From contig NZ_JABBXH010000006.1 in NCBI RefSeq assembly GCF_012932965.1, positions 62,001-126,000 of the forward strand: a stretch of DNA of 64,000 bases, given 5' to 3'. Position 1 is the first letter of the stretch, and the number at the start of each line of letters is the position of its first letter. The notes under the pieces were generated by a model. The model ran no database searches. It was not told the DNA's origin and saw only the letters and a program-made list of their open reading frames with translations. This DNA comes from Thalassotalea algicola. GTDB taxonomy: Bacteria; Pseudomonadota; Gammaproteobacteria; Enterobacterales; Alteromonadaceae. Both the position numbers and the translations under genes were made by a program. Below are positions 29,377 to 39,074 of the stretch, piece by piece.

Positions 29377-29420
29377 TAGACTAAAGTCGAATAACCATCT
29401 TCATAGCCTCTGCCTATACT
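29377..29420 (+). promoter_or_regulatory. Palindromic operator and -10 box upstream of the CrbR-like regulator
   Basis: TAGAC-TAAA-GTCGA at 29377-29390 is a near palindrome, and TATACT at 29415-29420 is a good -10 box; centre to centre they are 34 bp apart. The same motif and the same 34-bp spacing recur before the symporter operon and acs. This suggests positive autoregulation by the LuxR-type regulator, whose family usually binds just upstream of -35. Confidence 0.55.
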
Positions 29421-29450
29421 AAGGTGGGTATATATACACAGGTGATTTTT

Positions 29451-30107
29451 ATGATTCAGCCAGAAAAATTGATAATAGCTGATGATCATCCTTTATTTAG
29501 GCAAGCGTTACTGACAACCTTGCAACCTAAGTTTCTAGGTTGCCAATGGCTAGAAGCGGAAACTATATCAGAGCTCGAGAATCAGCTAGGAAACCATGCT
29601 GATGCCGACTTGTTGATTTTAGATCTCAATATTCCTGGTGGACACGGCTTTAATAACTTGGTGAATATTCGAAAGCAGCACCCACAAATCCCCGTCGTAA
29701 TTATTTCAGCACATGAAGACAATGACACAATGGGCAAAGCGATCGAATTAGGTGCAGTTGGGTTCATTCCTAAGTCAACGCCTGTAGATACTATCTACAC
29801 GGCAATCATTGAAGTGCTCGCTGGTAAGCAGTGGTTGCCGAGTAATTTTCGATCAGCACCGGCTAACGAAGAATACCATGACATTGCTGAACGCGTAGCG
29901 AGCTTAACTCAGCAGCAACATAAAATATTAATGATGTTCGCTGAAGGTATGCTAAACAAACAAATCGCCTATGACCTAAATGTGTCAGAAGCGACTATCA
30001 AGGCACATGCGACCGCTATCTTTAAAAAACTGAATGTTCGAAACCGCACACAGGCTGTGATAGCCATAAGCAATCTTGATTTAGGCGATCAGGACTTTAA
30101 CAAGTAG
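29451..30107 (+). CDS. crbR: LuxR-type response regulator, CrbR/ErdR-like
   Basis: From the ATG at 29451 (AGGTG just upstream) the protein is 218 aa. The receiver domain has Asp11-Asp12, the phosphoacceptor Asp58 in LLILDLNIPGG and Lys in FIPKSTP. A NarL/LuxR HTH closes it: LTQQQHKILMMFAEGM and NVSEATIKAHATAIFKKL. Lying tail to tail with the SLC5 kinase, it fits the CrbS/CrbR acetate switch known from Vibrio cholerae, which activates acs. Gene symbol given by context and architecture. Confidence 0.8.
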   Translation: MIQPEKLIIADDHPLFRQALLTTLQPKFLGCQWLEAETISELENQLGNHADADLLILDLNIPGGHGFNNLVNIRKQHPQIPVVIISAHEDNDTMGKAIELGAVGFIPKSTPVDTIYTAIIEVLAGKQWLPSNFRSAPANEEYHDIAERVASLTQQQHKILMMFAEGMLNKQIAYDLNVSEATIKAHATAIFKKLNVRNRTQAVIAISNLDLGDQDFNK

Positions 30108-30123
30108 CAGATATTTGTAGCTA

Positions 30124-33100
30124 CTACTTGGCGTTTACATAGCTCCGACGCAACTTCTCTGCTAGCTTAGCGCTGATCATGGCTCTAAGCGCTGCTGGTT
30201 TTACCATTTTGCGCATATAGCCCATATCAGCATTTGCTGCTTTCTCTGCAATATCAGGCTCTGTCGTTGCCGTAATAAGAATCGCGGGTAAATAAAAACT
30301 ACTAGACTGTCTTAACTCATCAACTAATGCGATGCCGTTATCTTTCGCTGATAGCTGATAATCTACGAGAACAATATCAATAGAATATTTGTGCTGTTCG
30401 TACATTTCTATTGCGCTTTGAGCGGTATCTGCAGCTAATACTTCACAATCCCAGCTCGATAACATTTCAACCATACCACTAAGCACGTCTTCATCGTCAT
30501 CAACACACATAACGGTGGCACCAGTTATTGTCATTTGCTGTTGTTGACTAATAGGTTCTACTTTGCGTTCCGCAGCGACACTGGGTAATTCAATGCTAAA
30601 ACAACAGCCTTTGTCTTCTATAGAGTTTAAATGCAAATGATGCCCCAAAAGTTTACTTAACCCTTTAGTGATATTTAACCCAAGGCCTAATCCTTTCGTG
30701 GTTAACGTTTGCTGATCTGTTAGCTGGGTAAATTCATCAAACACTATTTCTTGTTTATCTATTGGAATGCCAGGCCCATTGTCCAAGACCTGAATAAGCA
30801 CACGCCCTGCTTTTCTTCTACAGCCAAGCAACACTCGACCAGGACTAGCGTAACGAAATGCGTTGGTCAGCAAGTTTTGAATCATACGCCTTAACAACTG
30901 TTTATCAGAATAAACCCATAACTCGCTATTAACTACGTGAAAGTCTACTTGGTTATTATTGGCAGACACAGAAAATTCATTGGCAATTTCTTCGAATAAA
31001 AGACTAAGTGAGAAAGGTTCACATTGGGGTTTTATATTACCACTTTCAATACGCGCTATTTCAGCAAGTTCAGCGATTAAATCACTCGCTACTTTTAACG
31101 AATGACCAATGCTTTCAACTTGATGATGCTGTTGCTCAGATAAATTATTTTGATTCGATAATGCTTCAGTAAACAATCGTGCCGCTTCCAGTGGCTGCAT
31201 TAAGTCGTGACTACAAGCTTTTAAATATAAGCTTTTCTTAACATGTGCCTGCTCCGCTTTCTTTCGTGCCAGCCCTAATTCTCGATTTGCTTGTGCAAGT
31301 TTGACTGTGCGCTCATTTACTAAAGCTTCTAAGTCGACATTAGCCGCTTTTAATACCTGCTCTGCTTGTCGGTATGGCGTAATATCAGAAAACAACATTA
31401 CAAAACCACCATCAGGTAGTGGATTTCCTTCAATTCTAATAACCTTATCGTCAAAGGTACGTTCAGATTGGTGGGAACTACCAGTACGCAAATAGTTAAT
31501 ACGTTTATTTACTTGTTCATCGGCTTCACCTGGCCCACAAAGACCTCGTTCTACGTTATAGCGAATAAGCGAAGCGATAGGACAGCCAACAAATACTAAT
31601 TGTTCAGGATAAGCAAATAGGTCAAGGTACTTTCTATTCCATGCCACCAAATTGAGTTCTTTATCTATGATGGAAATACCTTCACTAGCATTTTCAATTG
31701 CACTTTGCAGTAAAGACTGGCTAAACCGTTGCTGTTGGCTAGATGCTTCTTCTACTAGCATTGCCAATTCGTCTAGCGCGATATCACGACCTTCTAACGC
31801 TGAAGACAAGACTAATCGTGCAGAGGAAGCCCCCATTACACTGGCTAACGTGTTTTCGGTATGTTCAAGCAATAATTGATTAAAGCGCGCGACTCCGACA
31901 TCAGCTTTATCAACCGCTAGCATAAAGACTTGGAAACTTTGTTTTGCCTTTTTAACACCAACAAAACGTGAAACAAGTAATTCTAACTCCTTGCTATTTA
32001 TTACCTTTTTACGCTGAGCTGTTACCAAGGAAGGCGACTGCCACTCTAAAAATATTGACGCTTGAACACGTTCCTGAACACTTTGTCGACTCACCTGAGA
32101 AATAATATAAATGACAAACATATTGGCCAATAAGCTCAATAACGTCACCATAGTGTTGGTCGGTAAAACACTTTCTGCAATAGGCTGCAAATACAAACCA
32201 AACTTAGGTAAGAAGCTGAGGAATAGCCACATAGCAAAACCAACTAAAATACCGGCATAAACCCCGGTTAAACTAGCTCTTCGCCAATAAAAGGCAGCAA
32301 TCAGCGCTGGCGTTAGTTGAGCAAAAGCGCCAAAAGCTACTTCACCTAACGAAGCTAAAGTGTCGGGAGACGCAAAAAGGAAAACAAAATAGCCAAGTAA
32401 AATTACCATCAGCACCAGTAATTTTCTGATATTTAATAAATTTACCCGGAATTCATCATATTCAATATTCCGGTTTTGACGATAGCGATAGATAAACGGG
32501 AAAACTATTTCGTTGCTCAGCATTGTACTTAACGCGATGGAAGAAATAATCACCATAGAGCTTGCTGCCGATATTGCCCCTAGAAATGCTAATAAAGACA
32601 GCCATTGTTGACCGCCAAGTGCCGGTAAGAATAAAACATAGGTGTCTGACGGTACTTGTTCACCCAAAAGGTGATGACCTGCTAATCCCAACGGAATGGC
32701 AAACAAAGCAAAAATTAATAAATAAATGGGAAAGAGCTTGCGGCTTAATTGCGTATGTTTGGCATCTTGTAATTCAACGACCATTACCTGAAATTGCCTA
32801 GGTAGTGATAGGAAAGCTGCCATTACTATGATCAACATAGCTGCGAGTGACGACAAATTAGGCCACTGTAGTTGGCGCTCTAATTTGACACTAGCACCTG
32901 ATTCTTGCCAAAGGATCATTGGTGAATCGAACAAAAAGAAGGTAACGAAGACACCAACAGCAATGAATGCCAATATCTTAACCAATGACTCAAACGCGAT
33001 CGCCAGCATTACACCGGGATGACGTTCGGTTACATCTAAATGTCTGATACCAAATACAACCGTAAAGCCTGCGAGAACAATACTAACAATAAATCCAAAC

Positions 33101-33564
33101 TGACCAGAATTAACAAATGGATCGATTTGCAACTGCTCAAACGCATAGACAATACCTTTCAGTTGCAACGCAAGATAAGGCATAGTGCCAATTAGTGCCA
33201 CTAGCGTAACCATTATCGCGAGGTTATGCGACTTGCCAAAACGAGCGGCTAAAAGGTCGGCTATTGAAGTAAGGTTTAATTTTAAACTTATTCGAATGAC
33301 ACGTTGTAGAAATGGCCAAGCAAATATAAAAATTAATATCGGGCCAAGATAAATGGGTAAATGAGATAGAAAGTTAGATGAGGCTTGCCCTGTAGTCCCT
33401 AAGAAACTCCACGAAGTACAATATACCCCGAGAGTCATTGCGTAGATGAAAGGTTGCCACTTTTTTGCTAATCGATGACGATACTTATCACCTAAAAAAG
33501 CAATAACGAATAACAGGCCGATATAGCCTAAACTTAACGTTGCTAGCTGCCAGTTTGCAAACAT
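30124..33564 (-). CDS. crbS: SLC5-transporter/histidine-kinase hybrid, CrbS-like
   Basis: This 1146-aa protein fuses a Na+/solute symporter (SLC5) domain of about 13 membrane segments (1-480), a STAC-like linker (about 500-560), a PAS domain (about 625-735), a short coiled coil, HisKA with His786 in ACSHDLMQP, HATPase (NLLTNAFRYA, DNGPGIPID, GLGLNITKGL) and a receiver with Asp1068 in IVLVDYQLS. CrbS-type kinases are reported to control acetate scavenging through CrbR; whether the transporter domain moves substrate is debated. It converges on the regulator gene with a 16-bp gap. Confidence 0.88.
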   Translation of the reverse strand: MFANWQLATLSLGYIGLLFVIAFLGDKYRHRLAKKWQPFIYAMTLGVYCTSWSFLGTTGQASSNFLSHLPIYLGPILIFIFAWPFLQRVIRISLKLNLTSIADLLAARFGKSHNLAIMVTLVALIGTMPYLALQLKGIVYAFEQLQIDPFVNSGQFGFIVSIVLAGFTVVFGIRHLDVTERHPGVMLAIAFESLVKILAFIAVGVFVTFFLFDSPMILWQESGASVKLERQLQWPNLSSLAAMLIIVMAAFLSLPRQFQVMVVELQDAKHTQLSRKLFPIYLLIFALFAIPLGLAGHHLLGEQVPSDTYVLFLPALGGQQWLSLLAFLGAISAASSMVIISSIALSTMLSNEIVFPFIYRYRQNRNIEYDEFRVNLLNIRKLLVLMVILLGYFVFLFASPDTLASLGEVAFGAFAQLTPALIAAFYWRRASLTGVYAGILVGFAMWLFLSFLPKFGLYLQPIAESVLPTNTMVTLLSLLANMFVIYIISQVSRQSVQERVQASIFLEWQSPSLVTAQRKKVINSKELELLVSRFVGVKKAKQSFQVFMLAVDKADVGVARFNQLLLEHTENTLASVMGASSARLVLSSALEGRDIALDELAMLVEEASSQQQRFSQSLLQSAIENASEGISIIDKELNLVAWNRKYLDLFAYPEQLVFVGCPIASLIRYNVERGLCGPGEADEQVNKRINYLRTGSSHQSERTFDDKVIRIEGNPLPDGGFVMLFSDITPYRQAEQVLKAANVDLEALVNERTVKLAQANRELGLARKKAEQAHVKKSLYLKACSHDLMQPLEAARLFTEALSNQNNLSEQQHHQVESIGHSLKVASDLIAELAEIARIESGNIKPQCEPFSLSLLFEEIANEFSVSANNNQVDFHVVNSELWVYSDKQLLRRMIQNLLTNAFRYASPGRVLLGCRRKAGRVLIQVLDNGPGIPIDKQEIVFDEFTQLTDQQTLTTKGLGLGLNITKGLSKLLGHHLHLNSIEDKGCCFSIELPSVAAERKVEPISQQQQMTITGATVMCVDDDEDVLSGMVEMLSSWDCEVLAADTAQSAIEMYEQHKYSIDIVLVDYQLSAKDNGIALVDELRQSSSFYLPAILITATTEPDIAEKAANADMGYMRKMVKPAALRAMISAKLAEKLRRSYVNAK

Positions 33565-33591
33565 TAGACGGGTAGAGTGTCCTTATTGATT

Positions 33592-34032
33592 CTATTTAAC
33601 TGTTTGACTATAAAATTCACTTATATATTTACCACCTTTTATCGTGGCAATCACTCTTAGTTTTTGTTTTTGTCCTTTTTCAGCAATGCGCGACCTCAAT
33701 GGTGTTTCGCGATGCCAATAATACGGGCTGTCTTTCATTCCCATCGGATAACTCTGAATTTCCTTGGCGCTATCCACTAAAAAAATGACAACTTCATCAA
33801 GTGGAAAGGTCGAATTAATTGAAGTAATTCCATTTTTATCATAAACATTAATCTTAAAGTCTCCTGACTTTAATACACATTTTTCATGAATAATGTCGCA
33901 ATGACCTTCTGGAACCAACTCGAATACTCTCTTTTCATTGGCTTTATATTCCATATACATATCAGAGAGAATATAACCACCTAACGCAAGAAATGGCGCA
34001 ACAAAGAAAGCTATTTTTTTATGTCGACTCAT
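33592..34032 (-). CDS. Membrane-anchored periplasmic protein of unknown function
   Basis: A 146-aa protein with one N-terminal membrane segment (about 6-24, IAFFVAPFLALGGYILSD) and a periplasmic remainder. Two Cys stand seven residues apart in GHCDIIHEKCVLK, perhaps a disulfide or metal site, followed by strands (FKINVYDKNGITSIN). It lies between the CrbS-like kinase and the symporter, 27 bp before the kinase, on the same strand. I do not recognise the family; a link to the sensor is only positional. Confidence 0.6.
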   Translation of the reverse strand: MSRHKKIAFFVAPFLALGGYILSDMYMEYKANEKRVFELVPEGHCDIIHEKCVLKSGDFKINVYDKNGITSINSTFPLDEVVIFLVDSAKEIQSYPMGMKDSPYYWHRETPLRSRIAEKGQKQKLRVIATIKGGKYISEFYSQTVK

Positions 34033-34059
34033 GAGTACATCTTCTCGCTTAAGTTATTG

Positions 34060-34095
34060 AAAATAAAGGCTCCATCACTACTGTAATGGAGCCTT
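34060..34095 (-). terminator. Terminator of the symporter operon
   Basis: The arms 34066-34075 (aaggctccat) and 34086-34095 pair perfectly over 10 bp. On the minus strand a T-rich stretch (tttatttt) follows. Confidence 0.8.
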
Positions 34096-34159
34096 ATCAA
34101 AAAGTGAATACTAGGGGAACTATGTCATTAACATTAAGTTAGTATTCACTCCTTCACTA

Positions 34160-35896
34160 CTAGTGATCGTGTGCCGTTGCCACTTCACCATGTGGTGTGC
34201 GGAAGTTATCTACCATGTCTTGAATATGACTTGGTGCAGGACCAGTCGCTTTCAACACGATAAACGCTACCGCAAAGTTAACTAATGCACCTACTGAACC
34301 AAAGGCATTCGGTGAAATCCCTAAGAACCAGTTCGGCTCCATACCACCTAAGAATGATGTACCAGGGATAAACATAATACCTTTATGCTGGAATACATAC
34401 AGCATAGTCACACCTAAACCTGCACACATACCTGAGATAGCCGCTGTAGAATTCATTTTCTTAGAGAAAATACCCATCATTAGCGCAGGGAAGATACTAG
34501 ATGCTGCTAAACCAAAGGCTAGCGCAACCGTACCGGCGGCAAAACCTGGCGGATTTAGCCCCAGATATCCTGCAAACAGAATGGATATCGTCATCACTAT
34601 ACGGCTGGCTCTAAGCTCACTCTTCTCACTCATATCAGGCATCAGCACCCCTTTCATTAAGTCATGAGACACCGCGGAGGATATTGCCAACAATAGACCT
34701 GCAGCAGTTGATAGTGCGGCTGCAAGACCACCAGCAGCGACCAATGCAATCACCCAATTAGGTAAGTTCGCAATTGACGGATTAGCCAGTACCATAATAT
34801 CGCGGTCAACTTTCACCATTTCATTTTTCTCAGCATCAGCTGTGTATTGAACTTTGCCGTCGCCGTTTTTGTCTTCAAACTTCAATAGACCTGTTTTTTC
34901 CCAGTCTTTAAACCATTGCGGACGTTCTGCGTATTCTAGGTTTTGACCTGCAGCTGGCTCAATCGTGTTCATTAAGTTGAAGCGAGCCATTGCGCCTACC
35001 GCTGGAGCAACGGTGTAAAGTAACGCAATGAATACTAATGCATAACCTGCTGATTGACGTGCTGCTTTAACTGAAGGAACAGTAAAGAAACGCATGATTA
35101 CGTGTGGTAAACCTGCAGTACCGATCATTAGTGACATAGTGTAGGCAAACATTTCAACGCCACCTAACGTCGACGTCGTGTACTCTTTGAAACCGAGATC
35201 ACTGACCACCATATCGAGCTTATCAAGTAAATAAACACCGCTTCCATCTGCTAATGTTGAGCCTAAGCCCAGCTGCGGAATTGGGTTACCCGTTAGCTGC
35301 AGTGAAATGAAGATTGCAGGAATTGTGTAAGCGGTAATCAATACTACATATTGGGCAATTTGCGTATAAGTAATACCTTTCATACCACCTAATGTCGCGT
35401 ATACGAATACAACGAACATACCGATGTAAAGACCCATGTCATAAGACACTTCTAAAAAGCGAGAGAAAGCTACACCTACACCTTTCATTTGGCCGATAAT
35501 GTAAGTAACTGATGCAATAATTAAACACACAACTGCGACAATACGCGCCGTTCTAGAATAAAAACGATCACCGATAAATTCAGGTACGGTAAACTTACCG
35601 TGTTTACGCATGTACGGTGCTAAACACATCGCAAGCAATACGTAACCACCGGTCCACCCCATTAGGAATACAGAACCCCCGTAACCTAAGAAAGCAATAA
35701 GACCGGCCATTGAAATAAATGACGCCGCACTCATCCAGTCGGCACCAATTGCCATACCATTTTGCAGTGGTGTTATACCACCACCTGCAGCATAGAATTC
35801 ACTAGTTGAACCCGCTCGAGCCCACCACGCGATGAAAAAATATAGCCCGAAGGTACCGCCAACGGCGATCCATGTATAGAGTCTTAACTCATCCAT
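34160..35896 (-). CDS. Sodium:solute symporter large subunit (VC_2705-like, acetate symporter candidate)
   Basis: This 578-aa SLC5 transporter starts with membrane segments and FYAAGGGITPLQNGMAIGAD, the SSS-family signature region, followed by WMSAASFISMAG. It belongs to the subgroup that works with a small DUF4212 subunit. A hydrophilic loop near 325-365 holds DKNGDGKVQY (Asp342, Asn344, Asp346), resembling a calcium-binding loop. Cation/acetate symport is the usual annotation; the acetate-switch kinase downstream supports it. Start overlaps the small subunit stop as TAATG. Confidence 0.88.
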   Translation of the reverse strand: MDELRLYTWIAVGGTFGLYFFIAWWARAGSTSEFYAAGGGITPLQNGMAIGADWMSAASFISMAGLIAFLGYGGSVFLMGWTGGYVLLAMCLAPYMRKHGKFTVPEFIGDRFYSRTARIVAVVCLIIASVTYIIGQMKGVGVAFSRFLEVSYDMGLYIGMFVVFVYATLGGMKGITYTQIAQYVVLITAYTIPAIFISLQLTGNPIPQLGLGSTLADGSGVYLLDKLDMVVSDLGFKEYTTSTLGGVEMFAYTMSLMIGTAGLPHVIMRFFTVPSVKAARQSAGYALVFIALLYTVAPAVGAMARFNLMNTIEPAAGQNLEYAERPQWFKDWEKTGLLKFEDKNGDGKVQYTADAEKNEMVKVDRDIMVLANPSIANLPNWVIALVAAGGLAAALSTAAGLLLAISSAVSHDLMKGVLMPDMSEKSELRASRIVMTISILFAGYLGLNPPGFAAGTVALAFGLAASSIFPALMMGIFSKKMNSTAAISGMCAGLGVTMLYVFQHKGIMFIPGTSFLGGMEPNWFLGISPNAFGSVGALVNFAVAFIVLKATGPAPSHIQDMVDNFRTPHGEVATAHDH

Positions 35897-36141
35897 TACT
35901 GATCCTCCACATTATATTTTTTATCTAGCTGATTCATTTTATGTGTGTACCAGAATATTAATCCGACAAAGGTATATATTGATCCTTGCTGAGCAAACCA
36001 GAAACCTAGTTTATATCCGCCTAAACGAATTGCATTTAGTGGCTCAACGAGCAACAAACCAAAGCCGAACGATACAACGAACCAGATCGCGAGACAGATA
36101 AAAATTAGTCGCAGGTTTTCCTGCCAATAACTTGTTTCCAC
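35896..36141 (-). CDS. DUF4212 symporter small subunit
   Basis: An 81-aa protein with two membrane segments: LRLIFICLAIWFVVSFGFGL and, after PLNAIRLGGYKLGFWFAQQG, a second containing YTFVGLIFWYTHKMN. This is the DUF4212 (TIGR03647-like) small subunit that accompanies VC_2705-type symporters. The start codon is GTG at 36141 with AGGAG seven bases upstream. One base overlaps the large-subunit gene. Confidence 0.9.
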   Translation of the reverse strand: METSYWQENLRLIFICLAIWFVVSFGFGLLLVEPLNAIRLGGYKLGFWFAQQGSIYTFVGLIFWYTHKMNQLDKKYNVEDQ

Positions 36142-36219
36142 AATTCTCTCCTCGTTTTCGCCTGTTTTATTAGAGTAATTTTAATTTTGTAATCGGGGGA
36201 TTTCTCCACCCTGCAATAA

Positions 36220-36263
36220 ACACTAGCAAGGAATTTTTTATCGAGGTATTCAACTTTAGTCTA
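36220..36263 (-). promoter_or_regulatory. Operator and extended -10 upstream of the symporter operon
   Basis: TCAAC-TTTA-GTCTA at 36250-36263 matches the TAGAC-N4-GTCTA palindrome at 12 of 14 positions. On the minus strand an extended -10 (TGC then TAGTGT at 36225-36220) lies with its centre 34 bp from the operator centre, as at the crbR-like gene. The site is also 77 bp before the DUF294 gene and could serve both directions. Confidence 0.5.
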
Positions 36264-36339
36264 GGTTGGGTTGAAAAACGTTGACCCTCGAGCCTTCCTA
36301 CACTACAAATGAACTATCGAAGCTATTGGCAGACTTCTT

Positions 36340-38187
36340 ATGGATAACGAGTTAAGCGAAATATATGCATTTATTGGCAGCATTGCGCCATTTGAAGAAT
36401 TACCTGAACAAACCATAGTTAAGCTGGTTAGCAAAATAGATATTTGCTATCTCAAACAAGGGCAGCAATTGCCACCAGCTCAAATAGAAGAAGGGTGTTT
36501 TTATATCGTTCGCAAAGGTGCTTTAAGTTACGTTAATCAACTGCAAGAGCTCATTGGCAAATATGGTGAAGGTGATATTTGTACGGTTTTTTGTTACCCC
36601 GAAAAGTATGCCGATATTCAAGTAGTATGCGATGAAGATTGCCTACTATATGCAGTAAATAAACAGCAATTACTTGGTTGTTTAATTGAATACCCAGTGA
36701 TTATTAGCTTTTTTGAACAATCCGCAGAAGAGCGATTAAAGGCGAAAGTTTCTCAAATTCAAGATGATGCTGTCGTCAATTCATCTCTAACCAATACCGC
36801 AATTGACCAACTCTATCAAACGCCCGCAGCTACTATCGATCAGGGCGCTTCCATTTCAGAAACGGCACAAAAAATGACGGAACTTGGCTATTCTTGTTTA
36901 GTCGTTATCGATGAAGATAAAAATGTAAAAGGTATTGTTACCGATAAAGACTTTCGACGTCGCTGCATCGCTCAGGGTATCACGCCAGATAATGCAATAA
37001 GCGAAATTATGACACCTGATATCACTATGCTGGATGTCAGAAATACCGCATTTGATGCGTTAATTACCATGACAAGTTTGCATATCCATCACTTGCCTAT
37101 TACCGATCAAGGCCGTTTAGCCGGAATGCTTACCATCACTGATCTAATGCATTATGAAGGACAAAATGCCATCAATTTAACAAGCCTTATTCATAAAGCT
37201 ACCGATGTTGATGAACTGGCTGAAATTAGTAAATTAATCCCTAAATTGCAAGTTAAAATGGCACGCCTTGGTACACCAGCAGAGCAAGCCGGTAAAAGCA
37301 TTAGTGCCATAACAATGGCGTTTACCATTCGTTTAATTGAACTGGCGGAAATTTTGTACGGCAAAGCGCCGGTGCCATTTGCTTGGGTAGCTGCTGGCTC
37401 TCAGGCTAGGCAAGAACAAATGGCACAATCTGATCAAGACAATGCACTTATCATTGATAATAGCCTGCAACCAGAGCAAGCACCCTGGTTTGAGCGATTA
37501 GCCCAATTTGTCTGTGATGGGCTTGCACAATGTGGCTTTATTTATTGCCCTGGCGATGTCATGGCGACTAACCCTAAATGGCGGCAAAACGAAGATACCT
37601 GGCACCATTACTTTAGCCAATGGATCGAAAACCCCGAACCGAAAGCACTAATGCATTGCAGTATCTTTTTTGACTTAACCACCATTTATGGCGACAAGAA
37701 TTTGCTTAATCGGGTACAAGCAAGAATGTTGATGCGTACCCAAGGAGCAAGTTTATTTATCGCTCATATGTCGAAGAACGCTTTACAGCATAAACCACCA
37801 CTAGGCTTTTTCCGCGACTTTGTTTTAGTCTCTGACGGTAACAATAAAAAAGCCATGGATTTAAAACATAATGGCATCGCACCCATTGTCGATTTAGCAC
37901 GAATTTATGCGCTGCAAGAGGGCATAACATCGGTCAATACTATCGAACGTTTAAAGCAAGCATCAGGCACACGCTCTCTTAGCAAATCTTCAGGTGCCAA
38001 CCTCATTGATGCATTCGAATTTTTAACTACTTTACGCTTGAATCATCAAGCCAATCAATTACAAGAAGGTGTTAAAGCTGATAATTTCTTAGCACCTAAA
38101 GAAATTTCTCGCTTAGAAAGAGAACACTTAAAAGACGCCTTTAAAGTAGTCAAAACGCTTCAAGAAAATCGACAAGCGGTGTATTAA
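36340..38187 (+). CDS. DUF294 nucleotidyltransferase with cNMP-binding and CBS domains
   Basis: A 615-aa regulator-like protein with a cyclic-nucleotide-binding fold (about 10-120), a CBS pair (about 160-280, SCLVVIDEDKNVKGIVTDKD and HHLPITDQGRLAGMLTITDL), the DUF294 nucleotidyltransferase (about 310-450, GSQARQEQMAQSDQDNALI) and a helical C-terminal domain. It is divergent from the symporter operon and, as I recall, conserved beside it in vibrios and relatives. The likely role is post-translational control of acetate uptake or use, by analogy with GlnD-like enzymes; this is inference. Confidence 0.85.
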   Translation: MDNELSEIYAFIGSIAPFEELPEQTIVKLVSKIDICYLKQGQQLPPAQIEEGCFYIVRKGALSYVNQLQELIGKYGEGDICTVFCYPEKYADIQVVCDEDCLLYAVNKQQLLGCLIEYPVIISFFEQSAEERLKAKVSQIQDDAVVNSSLTNTAIDQLYQTPAATIDQGASISETAQKMTELGYSCLVVIDEDKNVKGIVTDKDFRRRCIAQGITPDNAISEIMTPDITMLDVRNTAFDALITMTSLHIHHLPITDQGRLAGMLTITDLMHYEGQNAINLTSLIHKATDVDELAEISKLIPKLQVKMARLGTPAEQAGKSISAITMAFTIRLIELAEILYGKAPVPFAWVAAGSQARQEQMAQSDQDNALIIDNSLQPEQAPWFERLAQFVCDGLAQCGFIYCPGDVMATNPKWRQNEDTWHHYFSQWIENPEPKALMHCSIFFDLTTIYGDKNLLNRVQARMLMRTQGASLFIAHMSKNALQHKPPLGFFRDFVLVSDGNNKKAMDLKHNGIAPIVDLARIYALQEGITSVNTIERLKQASGTRSLSKSSGANLIDAFEFLTTLRLNHQANQLQEGVKADNFLAPKEISRLEREHLKDAFKVVKTLQENRQAVY

Positions 38188-38188
38188 C

Positions 38189-38872
38189 ATGTTTGATTTT
38201 TTATTTGGACTTGAAGCCAAAAGGCGTGGCCTTTCTACGAAAGTACCAAAAGGACCTCTTAAAAACTTTTTATCTGTACCTTTTCCTGAGCCAAACACGC
38301 CGATATCTGAAGTTCCCATGCTCGCTTTAGATTTTGAAACATCAGGCTTTAATGCCACTACAGATCATTTACTGAGTATCGGTCACGTTGAGATCAATCA
38401 GCTATCGATTAAATTGGCCAGTGCTGAACATTACCTACTAAAAAGCGGCATCGAACGCGCTGGTGATAATGTCGCTATTCATCAAATAACCGAACTTGAA
38501 TCGCAACAAGGATTATCTCTTGAAAATGCGATAGAACGATTACTTAATGCAATGGCAGGAAAAGTCATATTGGTGCATTACGCAAAAATAGAACAAACTT
38601 TTTTAGCAGCAGCTTGCAAGGCATTGTACGGTTATGCCCCGGTATTCCCGATCATAGATTCACTTGTTGTTGCTAAGAACCGCCTTGACCAAAGACAAGC
38701 CGCATACGACCCATCAAACTTGCGCCTCACTAACTTACGTGACAGTTATCAGCTACCTGCACATTACGCTCATAACGCCTTAAATGACGCCGTTGCTACT
38801 GGCGAATTGCTTTTAGCCGAGATTGCCCATCACCATAGTCGACAAAAACCGTTGAAGCACTTTCTTCGATAG
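38189..38872 (+). CDS. DEDDh 3'-5' exonuclease (DNA polymerase III epsilon-like)
   Basis: This 227-aa protein has exonuclease motifs: LALDFETSGF (Asp-x-Glu), VHYAKIEQTFL and HNALNDAVATGELLLAE with the final His-x4-Asp. An N-terminal stretch of about 45 residues precedes the fold. It follows the DUF294 gene by one base (TAAC ATG), so they are co-translated; the same pair adjoins acs or its symporter in relatives. Its actual substrate is not known and need not be DNA replication errors. Confidence 0.85.
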   Translation: MFDFLFGLEAKRRGLSTKVPKGPLKNFLSVPFPEPNTPISEVPMLALDFETSGFNATTDHLLSIGHVEINQLSIKLASAEHYLLKSGIERAGDNVAIHQITELESQQGLSLENAIERLLNAMAGKVILVHYAKIEQTFLAAACKALYGYAPVFPIIDSLVVAKNRLDQRQAAYDPSNLRLTNLRDSYQLPAHYAHNALNDAVATGELLLAEIAHHHSRQKPLKHFLR

Positions 38873-39016
38873 TTTGTATTTCACCACTATTTGGTTTTTT
38901 TGACTAAAAATATGGCTGCTTGAATTTAACTAATAGACTCTTCCGTACATCTCGATTACATTATTTTTCCTTATATTACAAAGCACTAAGATTTTTTTCA
39001 TTGTTTGGCACAACCT

Positions 39017-39046
39017 TTGTAAAGGTTATTGCAACTTAACTATATA
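39017..39046 (+). promoter_or_regulatory. Candidate sigma-70 promoter of the Sel1 gene
   Basis: TTGTAA (39017-39022), an 18-base spacer and TATATA (39041-39046) lie about 30 bp before the ATG, with AAAGGAT as ribosome binding site. Confidence 0.5.
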
Positions 39047-39074
39047 TGCACAAATTTTTTATAAAGGATTTAAC

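Noticed and set aside
39006-39021. Possible sigma-54 promoter before the Sel1 gene (TGGCAC-N5-TTGTA)
   Set aside because: The -12 element has GT instead of the nearly invariant GC, no activator palindromes are present, and a good sigma-70 promoter overlaps it.
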